Shown in pieces: positions 12,600-23,815 of a stretch of DNA of 64,000 nt. The position numbers and the translations under genes are program-made. Position 1 is the stretch's first letter; every line of letters starts with the position of its first letter. A model generated the notes under the pieces. It saw nothing but the letters and a program-made list of their open reading frames with translations, did no database searches and was not told where the DNA came from. The DNA comes from Symsagittifera roscoffensis (Eukaryota; Xenacoelomorpha; Acoela; Convolutidae), in the NCBI RefSeq assembly GCF_963678635.1, contig NC_087067.1:14027018-14091017 (forward strand), read 5' to 3'.

Positions 12600-14771
12600 T
12601 GCTTCTTTGACTAAGGTTTCTCCAGCAACCAGTTCGGGAATGACGTTGAAGGAAATGGATAGTGTATATTAGAAACCTTCAAGGCATAGAGATGGGGCAT
12701 GGGTATCAACCAGCACCAAGCTGCCCATCACGATGGGAATGTTTCCCTCCTAATAAAGGTTTGGTTATTGATGGGATACTAGTCGATGAGGCCTTGACGA
12801 TGATCATAGAGAAGATGGGTGAGCACGGAAAGTGGGTTTCACTCAGGATCAGTGGAACTGGATTAGCAGTTTTCCTGACAGGTCAAAATTTAAAGAAAAA
12901 AATTATTTCAACCAAGCAGGAGACCAGTCAAAACGAAAAAAGGATGACTGCTCAGCTAAAACCCTATCACGGATGAGTAGAGTAGCCTGGACGCTATGAT
13001 GGCAAGACGCCGCGATGGAAAGAATTGATGGATAGACGCACTGATTAAAAACTGGATGCCATGATGGAGAGACGCACTCAGAACTTAATGAACAGACTTG
13101 ATGATCTCATGAATTCTGGAAACAGGCATCGAAGCAGCAGAGTGAAATCCAGGGCTAAGGGCAGAGAACTAAGATTGAAGTTCAACAAACCTAAATAAAG
13201 ATGAACAACAAATGACTCCGCAACAAGCAGGGGAAGCTCAGCCATAAGCCTCCAGCCCCACAGGAACCCGCTGATCTGGAAGCCCGGCGAACGTTCCCAG
13301 AGAAGGTGCAATTTGCCAGGCGGCAGCCGCAGCTATTCGACCAGTGCGGAATACAAGGCAACCCATCCAAACGACTACGAAAAAGGGAATGGTCAAGAGC
13401 CTCCAACAACTGGAATCAATGACAATCAGGGAAAAAATCACAGCACTCCGCCAATAGCGACGAAATTCGAGTTCCTGAACTAAACCCTAGAGAGAATCTT
13501 GACAAGATTATCCAGACTTTTTGAAAGCAGCGAGAACTCCAAAAAGACTTCCAGAAATCGAGATGTTCAAAGGACGAATTGGATGGTTGCTTAGACTCCT
13601 GGATAGAGGTGATAAAAGATCACTACTTCGAGGAAGCAGAGATCTAACAGAAAATCAGTGTTATAATCTATTCAGTAGCAACTTGGAAGAGACTATCGTA
13701 AATTGTGTGGTGGCAGAATAACAGCGTCAGGAGGACAGTGTGGAGAAAAAAATCGAGTTGCTTTCGAATTGTTTCGGTTCAAGATTACAAGGGCATCACG
13801 CCATGATGTGTTTTTTGAAAATACAACCACAAAAAGGGAAACAAAAGAAAAATTCTAGAAGTGTCAGAAAAAAAGCGTCGAAGTCAAAAAGATGAATAAG
13901 AGAAAGAACTTGCAGTATCTTCTAAATTCATTGATGATGTCAAGGGTATTGAACTTAGAACTACGCTAGCAATCCATTACACTCCTAGCTCTACTAACGC
14001 AGCAAAAACTGAGGAGCTGGGGCTAAAATCCATGGAGTTTCTGAAACCTTATGAAGAATTATTAGATTAAAAACTGTCCAATTCATGCTAACAGAGACTT
14101 AGTTTTAAAGAAAAATGATCATTATTAATATTAAAAAGCTTCACGGAAACCTGAGACAGACGACAATTTTTAGGTTGTTTCGGAACGTCCCTTGTCAAGT
14201 TAAAAAGAGTCTAATAAGTTTTTTTTACCATAAAAAAGATTTTTGAGAGGCAAAGAGGGGGTTGGGATTTTGAAATGCTCAAAATGTTTTTAATCGTATC
14301 GCAGAAGTTTTTTGGAAGCAAAAAACTGACGTAGGTTGCTGTACTTTTGTTGAACATGAAACAGTGTTCCAGAAGTAGGTCGTTCCCCACAGGGAGGGAG
14401 CTACGCGGATGACACTCCATGAACCAGAAGCATGCCGAGCCGAAATGGAAATGCTTCTCCAGTATGACTTGATGGAGTCTTCAAAATCGTCTTGGGCCTG
14501 TGGAGTCGTCTTGACCATAGAAGGAGGAAAACTGAGCTTCTGTTGCGACTTTTGTTACCTCAAAGCACTGACAATGAAGGATACGTATCCTATACGATCC
14601 GTAGAAGACAGCCTGTCGAAACTTGGAGATACCGAGTTTTTCATAAATTTGGGCCTCAGTTCCGCCATTTGGCAAGTACCACAGCAAAAAGAAGGCGGGT
14701 TTTACGTGTTAAATAAGCTTTTACCAGTAAAAGAGGATGGTTTTTGGCTTCGAACAACGTGGAGTTTATAG
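12600..14771 (+). pseudogene. Decayed Ty3/gypsy-type element: gag-like and RT fragments
   Basis: The strongest part is 14409-14771. Its frame reads as the N-terminal part of a gypsy RT: a LLQYDLMESSKSSWACGVV block, then FCCDF for the usual FCVDYR, then KDTYPI, and then FINLGLSSAIWQVP. The frame decays after the WQVP block, before the YxDD box, so the RT is truncated. Upstream, 13521-13721 contains LPEIEMFKG...DKRSLLRG, compatible with a gag capsid fragment, and 12662-12976 is an open frame I do not recognise. There is no protease, RNase H or integrase, and no LTR pair was found. Confidence 0.6.
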
Positions 14772-17149
14772 TCAATTTTGGTCTGTCCTATAAAGTTTTT
14801 TCTACAAAAAAGCAAGTAGAAGCTAAAATTTTTTTATCAAGGTGTCCAAAAGTGATTACTAAGATAATCTAATGGCACTTTGTAGGCACAATAGACCAAT
14901 GTACCCACCGCTTGTAAAATCTCTCTTGAACACAAGATTAATTGAAATGTAATAAAAATGATTTAAAAATCTCCGTGATGAATAGATTGGATAGAGCCAT
15001 ACCAGTACCATATAAATACATCTACATACCAATTTTAAAAAAAACGTTTTATTGAAGATAGAAAACAGATTGTAATGATTTGTCGTTTAAAGTCGACCCT
15101 TTGTCATGCAAAATGTTTCTATGCAACATTTAATTTTGTTCCTGTCAAAAAGCAGTATAATTAGAAATCTTCCTGCAGTCGAATTTTCCATTAGAGTTTT
15201 TTCTATTCAGGATTTTTTCAGGAGTTTCACATATTTATTTTGCATTAATTTTCTACTGACGATGTCTGAACGTATACATTCTACATTTCACTTTTTTAGT
15301 TTTAACCGGACAATTTTTTGATGTCGAGGCCCTCTATCTCAAGGGCAAATACGTATGAGAAGAGACCCAAATATGTCTGAGAAGAGACACTAACTGAAAC
15401 TTGATTTGCTCAACGAGATACTTCATTTAACAAGAGAGAGTAATAATGGTTTTAGGACTCTTAAGCAATGGAATTTTAAGTCTTTGGCTTCATGGTCGTT
15501 TTCGAAAACGATTTGACGTTTGAAGGTTTAAGGATGGTGCCTTCGAGTTCATCTGAAATTGTTTTTATTGTCATTTACAGCTTTTCAGTCTTCTGTATTT
15601 AGTTTTCAAGGGACATTTGGCTTTTAGCAGCTATTTTTTCGATATGATGAGAACACCGTACTTTGCAACTACAGGTAGATCTGCTCAATTGGCTCATTTG
15701 GTTGATTAAAAGACTGCTAACGTTTGCCAGAGAAGGTTGTATGAGACTGCAGAAAGGTTTATTACGCTTCCAATATTGTATTTGTCGCCATGGTGTTACT
15801 TAAAAATGAGCTGTCACTTTTATGGGTTTTCGAAATCAAAATTGAAGAGCAATTATGAGAGTTTTCACGGCAATGTTGGGATATAGGATGTGTTGCAAAA
15901 AATGAGGCTTCTGACACAGTATCTCGAGGTATTGAACTCCAATAATCATAATGATTTTTTGAAGCTTTCTTTTTCTTTTTCTCGGGTTTTTTTTAAAGAA
16001 CTTCCTTGGTTTTTGTATTATTCAGAGCAATTTTCTTTGACTTGGGGTTAAAATGGGATAATTGGGTCGGCCTGCAGCTTTTTTTGCTTGTGAATTTTTC
16101 TGGCAACTGCAAATGAGTATTTTGAAGATTTACACGAGATTTTCCAATATCTTTATCTTTCGAACACCACTTAATTCTTGATGATATTAAGACTCACTTT
16201 CGGTGAACTCAACAAACTAAAATAGCTAAACGACATACCATCATCAAGAATTGGAAGCTTATATCTATGATCGGTTAAATTTTTGGAAGATGGTTTTTTT
16301 TAAACTATCGCGATGCGTAGAGTGTCGAAAATTGTAAGAGGTTTTCTTTTTGGATTTACAGAGTTTACTTTCTTTCTTATTTTTATTAAGGTATCATACA
16401 CAGGCATCGGCTCAGAATAATTTGAAGTTTGAAATTTGAATTATTTAGTGAGCACATATAACTAACAAGCATCAGTCACAAAATACTCACGGGGATCGAG
16501 CTCACGGGCCCTAAGGCTCCTCGAGGAGACGTCCTCCATAGGGTAAACTTTTACAAAATAATTTGAGGAGAAAGAAAAGGTAGGAATTAGATCACTTGTC
16601 AAATATCAGGTGAAGGAGTTCGAAACTATCTGTGACAAAATTGCGTTTTGTGTTTTGTAAATATGAGTTCAATTGAGATTTTGCATATCTTTCAACTTCT
16701 CTGGAAAAAGACTATTACCCAAAAAAAATTGTAAAACTTGAACACTTCAAGGCTAACCGATTGTAATAAGCAGTTAGAACTAACAGATTTTGAACGTAAC
16801 ATTCTCAAGCTACAGGCACGTGTTTGTCTACAATTTTTTAGTTGATTAAAATCCAAAAACTTTTATGGCAATTTACCAAGTTTTTGATAAAAAACTATAA
16901 CTTTTTTAAAAACAGTTTCTAGAAACAAGTCAAAAACGATATCAAAATTATATTCTGAAAATTTTTCCGTAATGTGATCAAAATTGCGCTTAAAAAAATA
17001 GATCTAAGAATTCGTTTTGTATAAAATTTCCATAAATTAAGATGCCGTATGATATTGAAGGTTTTGCATAAACTTGATAAAATCTAAGTGGAAATGTCCT
17101 AGAAAAAATCATTCTTACTTTATAAAGAATTCCCCAAAAACATTTCAGA
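14772..17149. other. No gene recognised
   Basis: AT-rich sequence with only short frames. Near 16490-16550 a GC-richer patch, read on the minus strand as GAGCTCGATCCCC, is faintly like a tRNA B box and may be an old SINE. Nothing else is supportable. Confidence 0.5.
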
Positions 17150-17660
17150 TTCTCTTGAACTCCTTACGAATTTGGATACTTGCGTTTTATCAATATTGAT
17201 GGTTAGTCTATTTTTCGTGCACCAATTTTTAATTGATTTAAGGTCCTGATTAAAATTTTATCAATCGAATTGTTTTTGCACGTAGTAAGAATCGTTGTAT
17301 CATCAGCAAACAGACAGATTGAGCTTTTTGTTGCTTTCTTAGGCATGTCGTGAATAAGAGTAAAACAGCAGTGGACCTAAGACAGATCCTTGGGGAACTC
17401 CGAACGTAATACTCTTAATTGTGAGTTTTTCCACAAAAAGATACACACTGTTTACGATTGGTTAAATAAGACTGCAGAAAAGTGTTTGTAATATCGCGGA
17501 ACCCTTAGAGATCTAATTTGGTTAGTAAAATGGAGTGATCAATTTGAAAGAATAATGCCTTTTTGAGAGAAATGGCATTTCTGAGCATAGTAAAATTATC
17601 GTTTTCAGATGAAGTTTATGAGCTCTATGGGGCTTTTATAGTGTTTAAATTTAATTTTTT
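17150..17660 (-). pseudogene. Decayed LINE (non-LTR) reverse transcriptase
   Basis: On the minus strand, with stops and frame changes, the RT core motifs appear in order: KALFFQIDHSILLTKL (about 17580-17530, the usual KAFD.IDH.iLL.KL), then GVPQGSVLGPLLF (SVLGPLLF unmistakable, near 17405-17365), then the catalytic box read as CTGTTTGCTGATGAT, i.e. LFADD, near 17315-17300. The order and spacing fit Jockey/CR1-type LINEs. Stops and frameshifts make it inactive. Minus-strand frames at 17779-18227 could be more upstream sequence of the same element, but I see no diagnostic motif there. Confidence 0.75.
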
Positions 17661-19133
17661 CTAAGTTTTGTTGCAGAATTCGAATAATAGCAGATATACA
17701 CTACTTTGGTATATTTTGTCTTTGTCTTTCAAAACTCTGAGTATTTGATGGATTGGTTTTGTTGTTCTTGGGCCTCCCTCAAACCATGGCTGAATTTTTT
17801 AGAGTAGTAAGCATAAGTACGGTGCTGCGGCACTTATTTTCCAGAGCAAACTTGTTTTGAGTTATTGCCGAGTTATTTTTCATATGTGAGAAATGAAAAA
17901 AGCTCTGGATTCGCAAAGACACACAATTGATCCCTTTCCAGAAACCGACCTTGCATGAAACCGACCTTGCTAATCGACTTGTCCAATATATTTTGTTCAT
18001 GTCAGTTTTTTTTTGATATTATACTCTTTTTTCGCACATTTGAGGGTTCGGGTTGGAATGAAGTTTAACATCAGCTGAGTCGACTGAGATCGACTTATGT
18101 TTTGTTGAATTTCGCGGCCGAAGTGGCTGGATACCAAATGTAGCTCGTCCATAGGCTTAACGTCCTGTTCTTCAATTAAAATAGAAACTTTAGTTTTATG
18201 GTCGCGAGGAAAGTATTTTTGAGACAATTATTTCATAGCTTTTATAAGCGACATGGTTTTATTGTCGCGGAAAACGATTTAAATTATCGCATTTCGGTTG
18301 CGGTAGTCTAAAAATTACTCTCGATAGTCTAAAATTTAGTCGCGGTAGTGCCTGAAAATGAGTCACGAAACGCTGGCGTCAATTCTGGACTTCAGTGTCA
18401 GATATAAAAAATAGACTTGATCTCGAACAAAAGTCGGAGAACCGAAATATATAGAGGTGAAAGCTTTTGACGACACGTTTTTGGCATTACATTCTTGATA
18501 TTACAAGTTCTACACTTCAAGTTTAGAAAAATAAGAGAAAATAATACAAAATAAAAATTGCGGCTTCATAAGCGAAGTTTTGTTATAATGAAACACGTAT
18601 TGCTCAGCCAAAAGTCAAAATTGAATTGCTTAAATAGCACATAAATTTTTTAAAATGCAGCAAACCCATAGTTGAAGAGTCACAAAAATCGAGCCAGTTA
18701 CGAATAAATTTTCTTCAGTTGCGTTCTTCGCGATTAGTTTTTCCTCAATTTTGTAGTTTTTCCTCAACTAAACTGGGTCAAGCCGGCGAAGACGCATCTT
18801 CACAGTCTGCAAAATCTGAAAATATCCTATTTTGGTAGCGATAATATGTTCATACCAGAGTTTGGTCACGATATTCTTATCATGGAACCACAACTTCAGC
18901 TCAGGCAGTGGATTTATCTATCTGCCTACCGATTTAGTCAAAATGAGGTTGTTTCCAGTCAATGATACCTAGTTATGATGTCACGTTTTCAAAGACCTAA
19001 ATTTTTTTGTGTAATGTTTTACATTTGTTAAGGAATATTTCCCGAAAAAATATAATTTTAGTTTTCAACAGGACTTGCATTTTGAAATTTTTCTAAGGTT
19101 TCACAATTCGATCAAAGGTTGATAGCTTTCAGG
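17661..19133. other. No gene recognised; short minisatellite near 18.28 kb
   Basis: Apart from possible LINE sequence to about 18230, the only structure seen is at 18280-18350. There, units like GCGGTAGTCTAAAAATTACT repeat. The reverse complement matches the TTTAGACTCTCGCGAGTAA-type array at 47811-47945. Confidence 0.5.
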
Positions 19134-19562
19134 ATTCCGTAACGTCTTTTTTAAAATCAAATCATTTGATGCTTATGAGGCTTCAAACAATCAGATCAGC
19201 GCAAAATTTTTTAAACATTTTTATATTGATTTTAAATATCAGAGACAACAGTGCTACTAGAACATATTGTCTCTGAGTTATGATATAACAATCAAGCTTT
19301 TAAAATGTTATAATCCTTTGCTTTAAAATAAACTATTTCTCCAGGCTGCAAGGCCGAGAAAAATTTAATTTTGAAGCAAAAGATTATAACAATTTAAAAT
19401 CCTAATTATTATATCAAAATTTAGAGACAATTTGTTTTAGCACCATTGTCTTTAATATTTAAAATCAGTCTAAAAAGGTTTCAAAATTTCTGCGCTGATC
19501 TATTTGTTTGAAGCGTCATGAGCCTTCAAATCATTTGATTTTCAAGTTCAGACGTTACGAAT
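19134..19562. mobile_element. Foldback (MITE-like) element with about 200-bp inverted arms
   Basis: The left arm starts near 19134 (CGTAACGTC, then AAATCAAATCATTTGA, then GGCTTCAAAC and AGATCAGCGC). It recurs as an imperfect reverse complement ending near 19562 (GCGCTGATCT, GTTTGAAGC, TCAAATCATTTGATTTT, GACGTTACG). Further paired blocks towards the centre include AGAGACAA/TTGTCTCT-type sequences and TTATAATC...GATTATAA. The arms are about 200 bp with a short centre. There is no coding sequence, so it would be a non-autonomous foldback or MITE. I could not identify a target-site duplication. Confidence 0.7.
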
Positions 19563-22231
19563 ACTGCTACCAACACATGAAGATTTTTGAAACTATTTTA
19601 AGCTCAAGATAAAAGTCCCGTTGAAGATTCAAATTATATTTTTATTTGTTCGCGATATGGTAAACTTTTTGCTTCGTTTTTTGATGCGTGGTGGGTTTTG
19701 TTTTCTTGGGTGGCCAAACCAAATCATTCAGAGCAATTCGGCGGGTAATTTGCTTTTAAAAACAAACTACAAGAGGCAAATGCATCTACTTTACATAGCG
19801 TGTGAAAAAAAAACATGAAACAATTCATTCATTTTTATCTTCGAAAAAAAAAACGAAAAAAAAAAAGAATTTACGGTTGCTGTGCGAGTAGCAAAGAATG
19901 ATCTGAATGTAAACAAGTTTTTTTTCAAATTTAAGTGTCCTTTTTAATGGGTGGTGTGATTCAAAATTTATACGCTCAGGTAGAGTACTAGTGAAATAAG
20001 AATGATCGACAAAATTTGTTTTCAAAAAATGAATACCCAACAAAAACTGAAAAAAAACTATGAAGTAATCGCTGAAGGAAGCATCGAAGATTAGTTTTCT
20101 TGATAGTAATATCAAGATGTTTGGGCATATTTTTTTCAAAAAAAATAGTTAATTTCATTGAACTTTTGTTACTGAGTCGCTTTATTTCGCACGAAAACGA
20201 ACAAAAAAAAACAAAAATGTTTAACAGGTTTTTCTCGCCACTGAGAGATTTTTTAAGAAAACATTACATATTTTTTGTCGAATCACGACTGAAAAGGCTT
20301 TAATATCATATACCACTCAAATCTCTCCGATGATTATTTGTGGTAGCTGAATTTGCGTGGAAACGAAAAAAAAAGAAAAGAAAAGATAAAAACTAAAACC
20401 CACCCCAATACAAAATTCTTCCCATTTTCAGTCTTGATTTGTACATATGGATTCATTTTTGGTGGAAATTATGCCGGCCGCTCTTTTGCAATGTTGAAAT
20501 TCAGAATATCTAACTCATGTTGATCAAAACACGAACGAACATGATCAACAAAATTTTGTTGACATCAAGGAGTAAAAAAGATCAGATATCTTCCTCTGTA
20601 ATCGACAAGCGGAGCAAAAATTGAAACCTTAAACCAAGTACAACAACTGTAGTAAAACAATCGTTGTCTTCATCTGACACTGGTTTTAAGGAGGTGAATT
20701 TTGATCCGATCATTCATTTCCAATAAAAAATTTATCAAACTAATGAATAGCTTAAGTTTTGAGTATTGGCTGAGACAATAAAAAAATTGTTGCAGAGTAA
20801 ATTGATTTTAAAAACTTCATTCGTGCACGGCCGTGAAGGTTTCGAATGCCCCATAATCCGTATTGAATAATTTTTGGAAAAAATTATCGAATCTTTATCA
20901 GTTTTGGACAATATCAAAGATCAAGTGTGAAAACCAGAGTCGTACAAAATTAATAAGACTGACTAGCTTGCCTCAGCTCAAATGAGAACGGTTTTGTTGT
21001 GCGAGATAATTTGCGTTACGCTTTCAGGTGTATGGATGAAATCTTCAAAGAGCGCATAAATTACTTCAGAGCACGGCCAAATTTTCAAACTCCCAAAACA
21101 TTGCAAAAATGAGCGGAGGTAAAATATCTTTCCAAAAAAAATTTTTGGAGTCAAAATTTTGACTGAGGCACAAAAACTTTTGTTAAAAACTATTATTTTA
21201 ATCGACAAAAATTGACTGAGTAAAAAAAACACCCAAGCAAGGCATATCTTTTTATATGTATTTTTATCTTTTTTTTCTACAGAAAGCAGCCCCTTGCTCT
21301 TTCATTAATTTCACTGTTTTAACCAGCTATAAATTTCGTTTTATCTCTGCCTTGTTCTACTGTATTAAAAAATGTAGTTATAAGCGAAATGTTTTTAAAA
21401 CGTAAGACACTAGCTGGTCCAATAGGATGCCATACAGAATTTTTTGCAAAATACAGCAAATTTTTTTTTGACAAAAAACACGTCATCTTAATTGGGAGTT
21501 TTCAGAGTGCCACGGAAAAACATGGACTATAAAAATACATGCCGATGAAAACGAAAATTGTTGGAAGTATGCTTTCTAAAAACTTGTATTTTAAAAAAAA
21601 CATACACTGATGGAAAGCAAAATTTTAAAGTAGTATCCATTTTCAAGGAAAATTTCGTGTTCGCTGATGTATGTTTCAAATATGTATGTTAATAGATATG
21701 TAACGGTTTGTGTTCATTGAATTAAAAAAAATACTGATGAAAATGAAAATGTGAATTGGACGGATAAAATGGTAGAATGTGCATATGGTAAACACAGTTG
21801 TTGACCCGAACTCAGCTGACGCTCACGCTAAATCTATCCAACATATCACCAATGCACACACACTCCATCCTTTGATACTTATAATATTTCAAAAAATTAA
21901 TAGCGATTTAAAAAATATATATATTTTTTATTCTATCTACTATCGTCACTTTTCAAGTGCCTCTCACTAGAAACAGATCGTGTGTGTGTGGGACGTTGGC
22001 ATAAAAAGTGTTATATGTCTTTTTTAAGATTTGTGTTTATCCTTGTCCAAAACAAAAACGTTAACTGAAATCTGACGTTGACTGTTAATTATTATTACTT
22101 CATTATTTCTAAAATTGTAGTCTTTTGAACTCTTGTGATATCTCAGTGCGATCTTTATTTTTCAACAAAAATAAACTAAAAACAATAATCATTTCTGGCA
22201 GGGGAAACTTCAAAAGCTTTCTATCAACAAA
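19563..22231. other. No gene recognised; upstream region of the membrane-protein gene
   Basis: AT-rich sequence with short frames only. The last few hundred bases must contain the promoter and 5' UTR of the gene starting at 22232, but no TATA box at a convincing distance or other element could be assigned. Confidence 0.5.
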
Positions 22232-23815
22232 ATGAATTTTTCTGCAGTGTTTTCTATGTGTTTGATCCTTGGGGCGAATTATGCTGCGCTTGCTCAAGAT
22301 AGCGATGTGAAAAATTTTACCTACAACATTGAAGACGAAGAAAAACTGTGCTTCGAGAAGCTTCTAGAAGATTCCATCGTTGACGTTGTCTACGACCAGC
22401 AACTGGGAAACGACGATGAAGTTCTCAGAAGCGAATCTTCAGCAGACACGTTCGATAAGTGTAAAGAGATTTGCTGTGAGGACGAAGATTGCAACACAAT
22501 TATATTCGATCCAACTTCCGACGACAAGTGTTTTCTTCTGGACTGTTCAGATACCTGTCATTACCAGACGAGCACTCCTGGGATAACAATTGTTGTCTTG
22601 TCGCCGGATCGAAACTCCATGCCGAATCTCGTCAATTTGAATGCATCGACAACAAAAACAGCGGCTGCACCAACAACATCAACAAACACAACAAAATCAG
22701 GAGAAACGACAACAAAAAGCATTCAAGATAATGTTAATGGTGATTTGAGCAACTCCGTCAATAGCTCAGATGATCGCAATGACTTCGGAGAAACAACAAA
22801 GTTCGAGTATTCGGATACTTCTGACCCGAACGAAACATCAAAGACTTCGGAATTTTCCGAGCATAGCGAGAACGACAACGTCGGTGATAACGATAATCCA
22901 GAAAACTTGACGACTGGTTCGCAAGATTCTGCCGACATTGGTTCGGACAGTTTTTCGACTACCTTATCTGATTGGGATGACTCTGGGAACTATTCAGAGG
23001 ACGACGACGAAGATGACGGTATAATTTTTGACGAAGACGATGATAACGACTCGGTGAGCACGATGTTTTCAACCGTGACTCCAAGCAGCAAACGGCAAGA
23101 CGAAGAAGAAACCGAGGACAGACAAGTTTCAAAAGAGATCGTGGAACCGAGTTCCACTGCGGCTTCAACTCAAAGCATTTCGAGCTCTTTTAATCCAGAA
23201 ATATCAGCTTCGTCGCTTTTGACTTCAACAGTCGCAAGTAGTGTCGAAACTCAGAGCTCAACTTCAGGAGTGACCAAAACTACGACTCAATCAAGTGTCA
23301 ATTACGAGATCCAAAATACGACTTCAAAAAGTTCAGACGATTCCGAAGATTCTACGATATCATCATCCGCTGCAGCTGAATCGACGACTCAGTCAACAAT
23401 CAGTAGTACCGGTTCTCAAGTCGGGAGCTCTACCGGAAGCACGGGAACTTCGAGTACTATCGGAAGCACTGGAGTTTCGAGTACTATCGGAAGCACTGGA
23501 GTTTCGAGTTCTGCAAACTCGACAACGGAAGTGACAACAAAGGCGGCTACGATGTCAGAAATTGAAGAAGATACCTTGGAAGATGATAACTCGACTTCTT
23601 TAAATGAAACCGATATTGGAAACAATTTGATTGATTCGGAGGCAAAGGCAGACGCCTCGAAGTCAGCAGGCTTGGCAACTTTCGCACTAATTTTGGGTAT
23701 TTTGGTACTGATTGTGATTACGGTGTTTACCTTGAGGTTCTTCTACGAGCAGTACAAAAGGAAAGATTACGACAAAATTGATTACCTGAACACAGCAATG
23801 CAGCATGATGATTGA
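22232..23815 (+). CDS. Secreted-stalk type I membrane protein with MANSC-like cysteine domain
   Basis: An intact single-exon frame of 527 codons. Residues 1-21 form a signal peptide (hydrophobic, ending near YAALA). Residues about 37-105 contain eight cysteines in the pattern C...C..ICC....C....KCFLLDC...C, which resembles the MANSC (seven-cysteine) domain of animal membrane proteins. A long Ser/Thr/Asn-rich, mucin-like stalk with many N-x-S/T sites follows. It includes an Asp/Glu run (about 250-275) and a 9-residue repeat (SSTIGSTGV) encoded by a 27-bp tandem repeat near 23450-23510. A transmembrane helix spans about 480-501, then a short basic tail of about 26 residues with a KRKDYDKIDYL motif. 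It is probably a heavily glycosylated cell-surface protein; ligand and role are unknown. The ATG follows ATCAACAAA, a good eukaryotic start context. Lack of introns could mean a retrocopy, but the frame is undamaged. Confidence 0.85.
   Translation: MNFSAVFSMCLILGANYAALAQDSDVKNFTYNIEDEEKLCFEKLLEDSIVDVVYDQQLGNDDEVLRSESSADTFDKCKEICCEDEDCNTIIFDPTSDDKCFLLDCSDTCHYQTSTPGITIVVLSPDRNSMPNLVNLNASTTKTAAAPTTSTNTTKSGETTTKSIQDNVNGDLSNSVNSSDDRNDFGETTKFEYSDTSDPNETSKTSEFSEHSENDNVGDNDNPENLTTGSQDSADIGSDSFSTTLSDWDDSGNYSEDDDEDDGIIFDEDDDNDSVSTMFSTVTPSSKRQDEEETEDRQVSKEIVEPSSTAASTQSISSSFNPEISASSLLTSTVASSVETQSSTSGVTKTTTQSSVNYEIQNTTSKSSDDSEDSTISSSAAAESTTQSTISSTGSQVGSSTGSTGTSSTIGSTGVSSTIGSTGVSSSANSTTEVTTKAATMSEIEEDTLEDDNSTSLNETDIGNNLIDSEAKADASKSAGLATFALILGILVLIVITVFTLRFFYEQYKRKDYDKIDYLNTAMQHDD
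23430..23522 (+). repeat. 27-bp in-frame tandem repeat in the mucin-like stalk
   Basis: About three units encode SSTIGSTGV; two of them are identical at the nucleotide level. The repeat is a multiple of three, so copy number can change without a frameshift. Confidence 0.8.

Noticed and set aside
22380-23625. Other-frame open stretches within the membrane-protein gene
   Set aside because: They are shadows of the Ser/Thr-rich repetitive coding frame.
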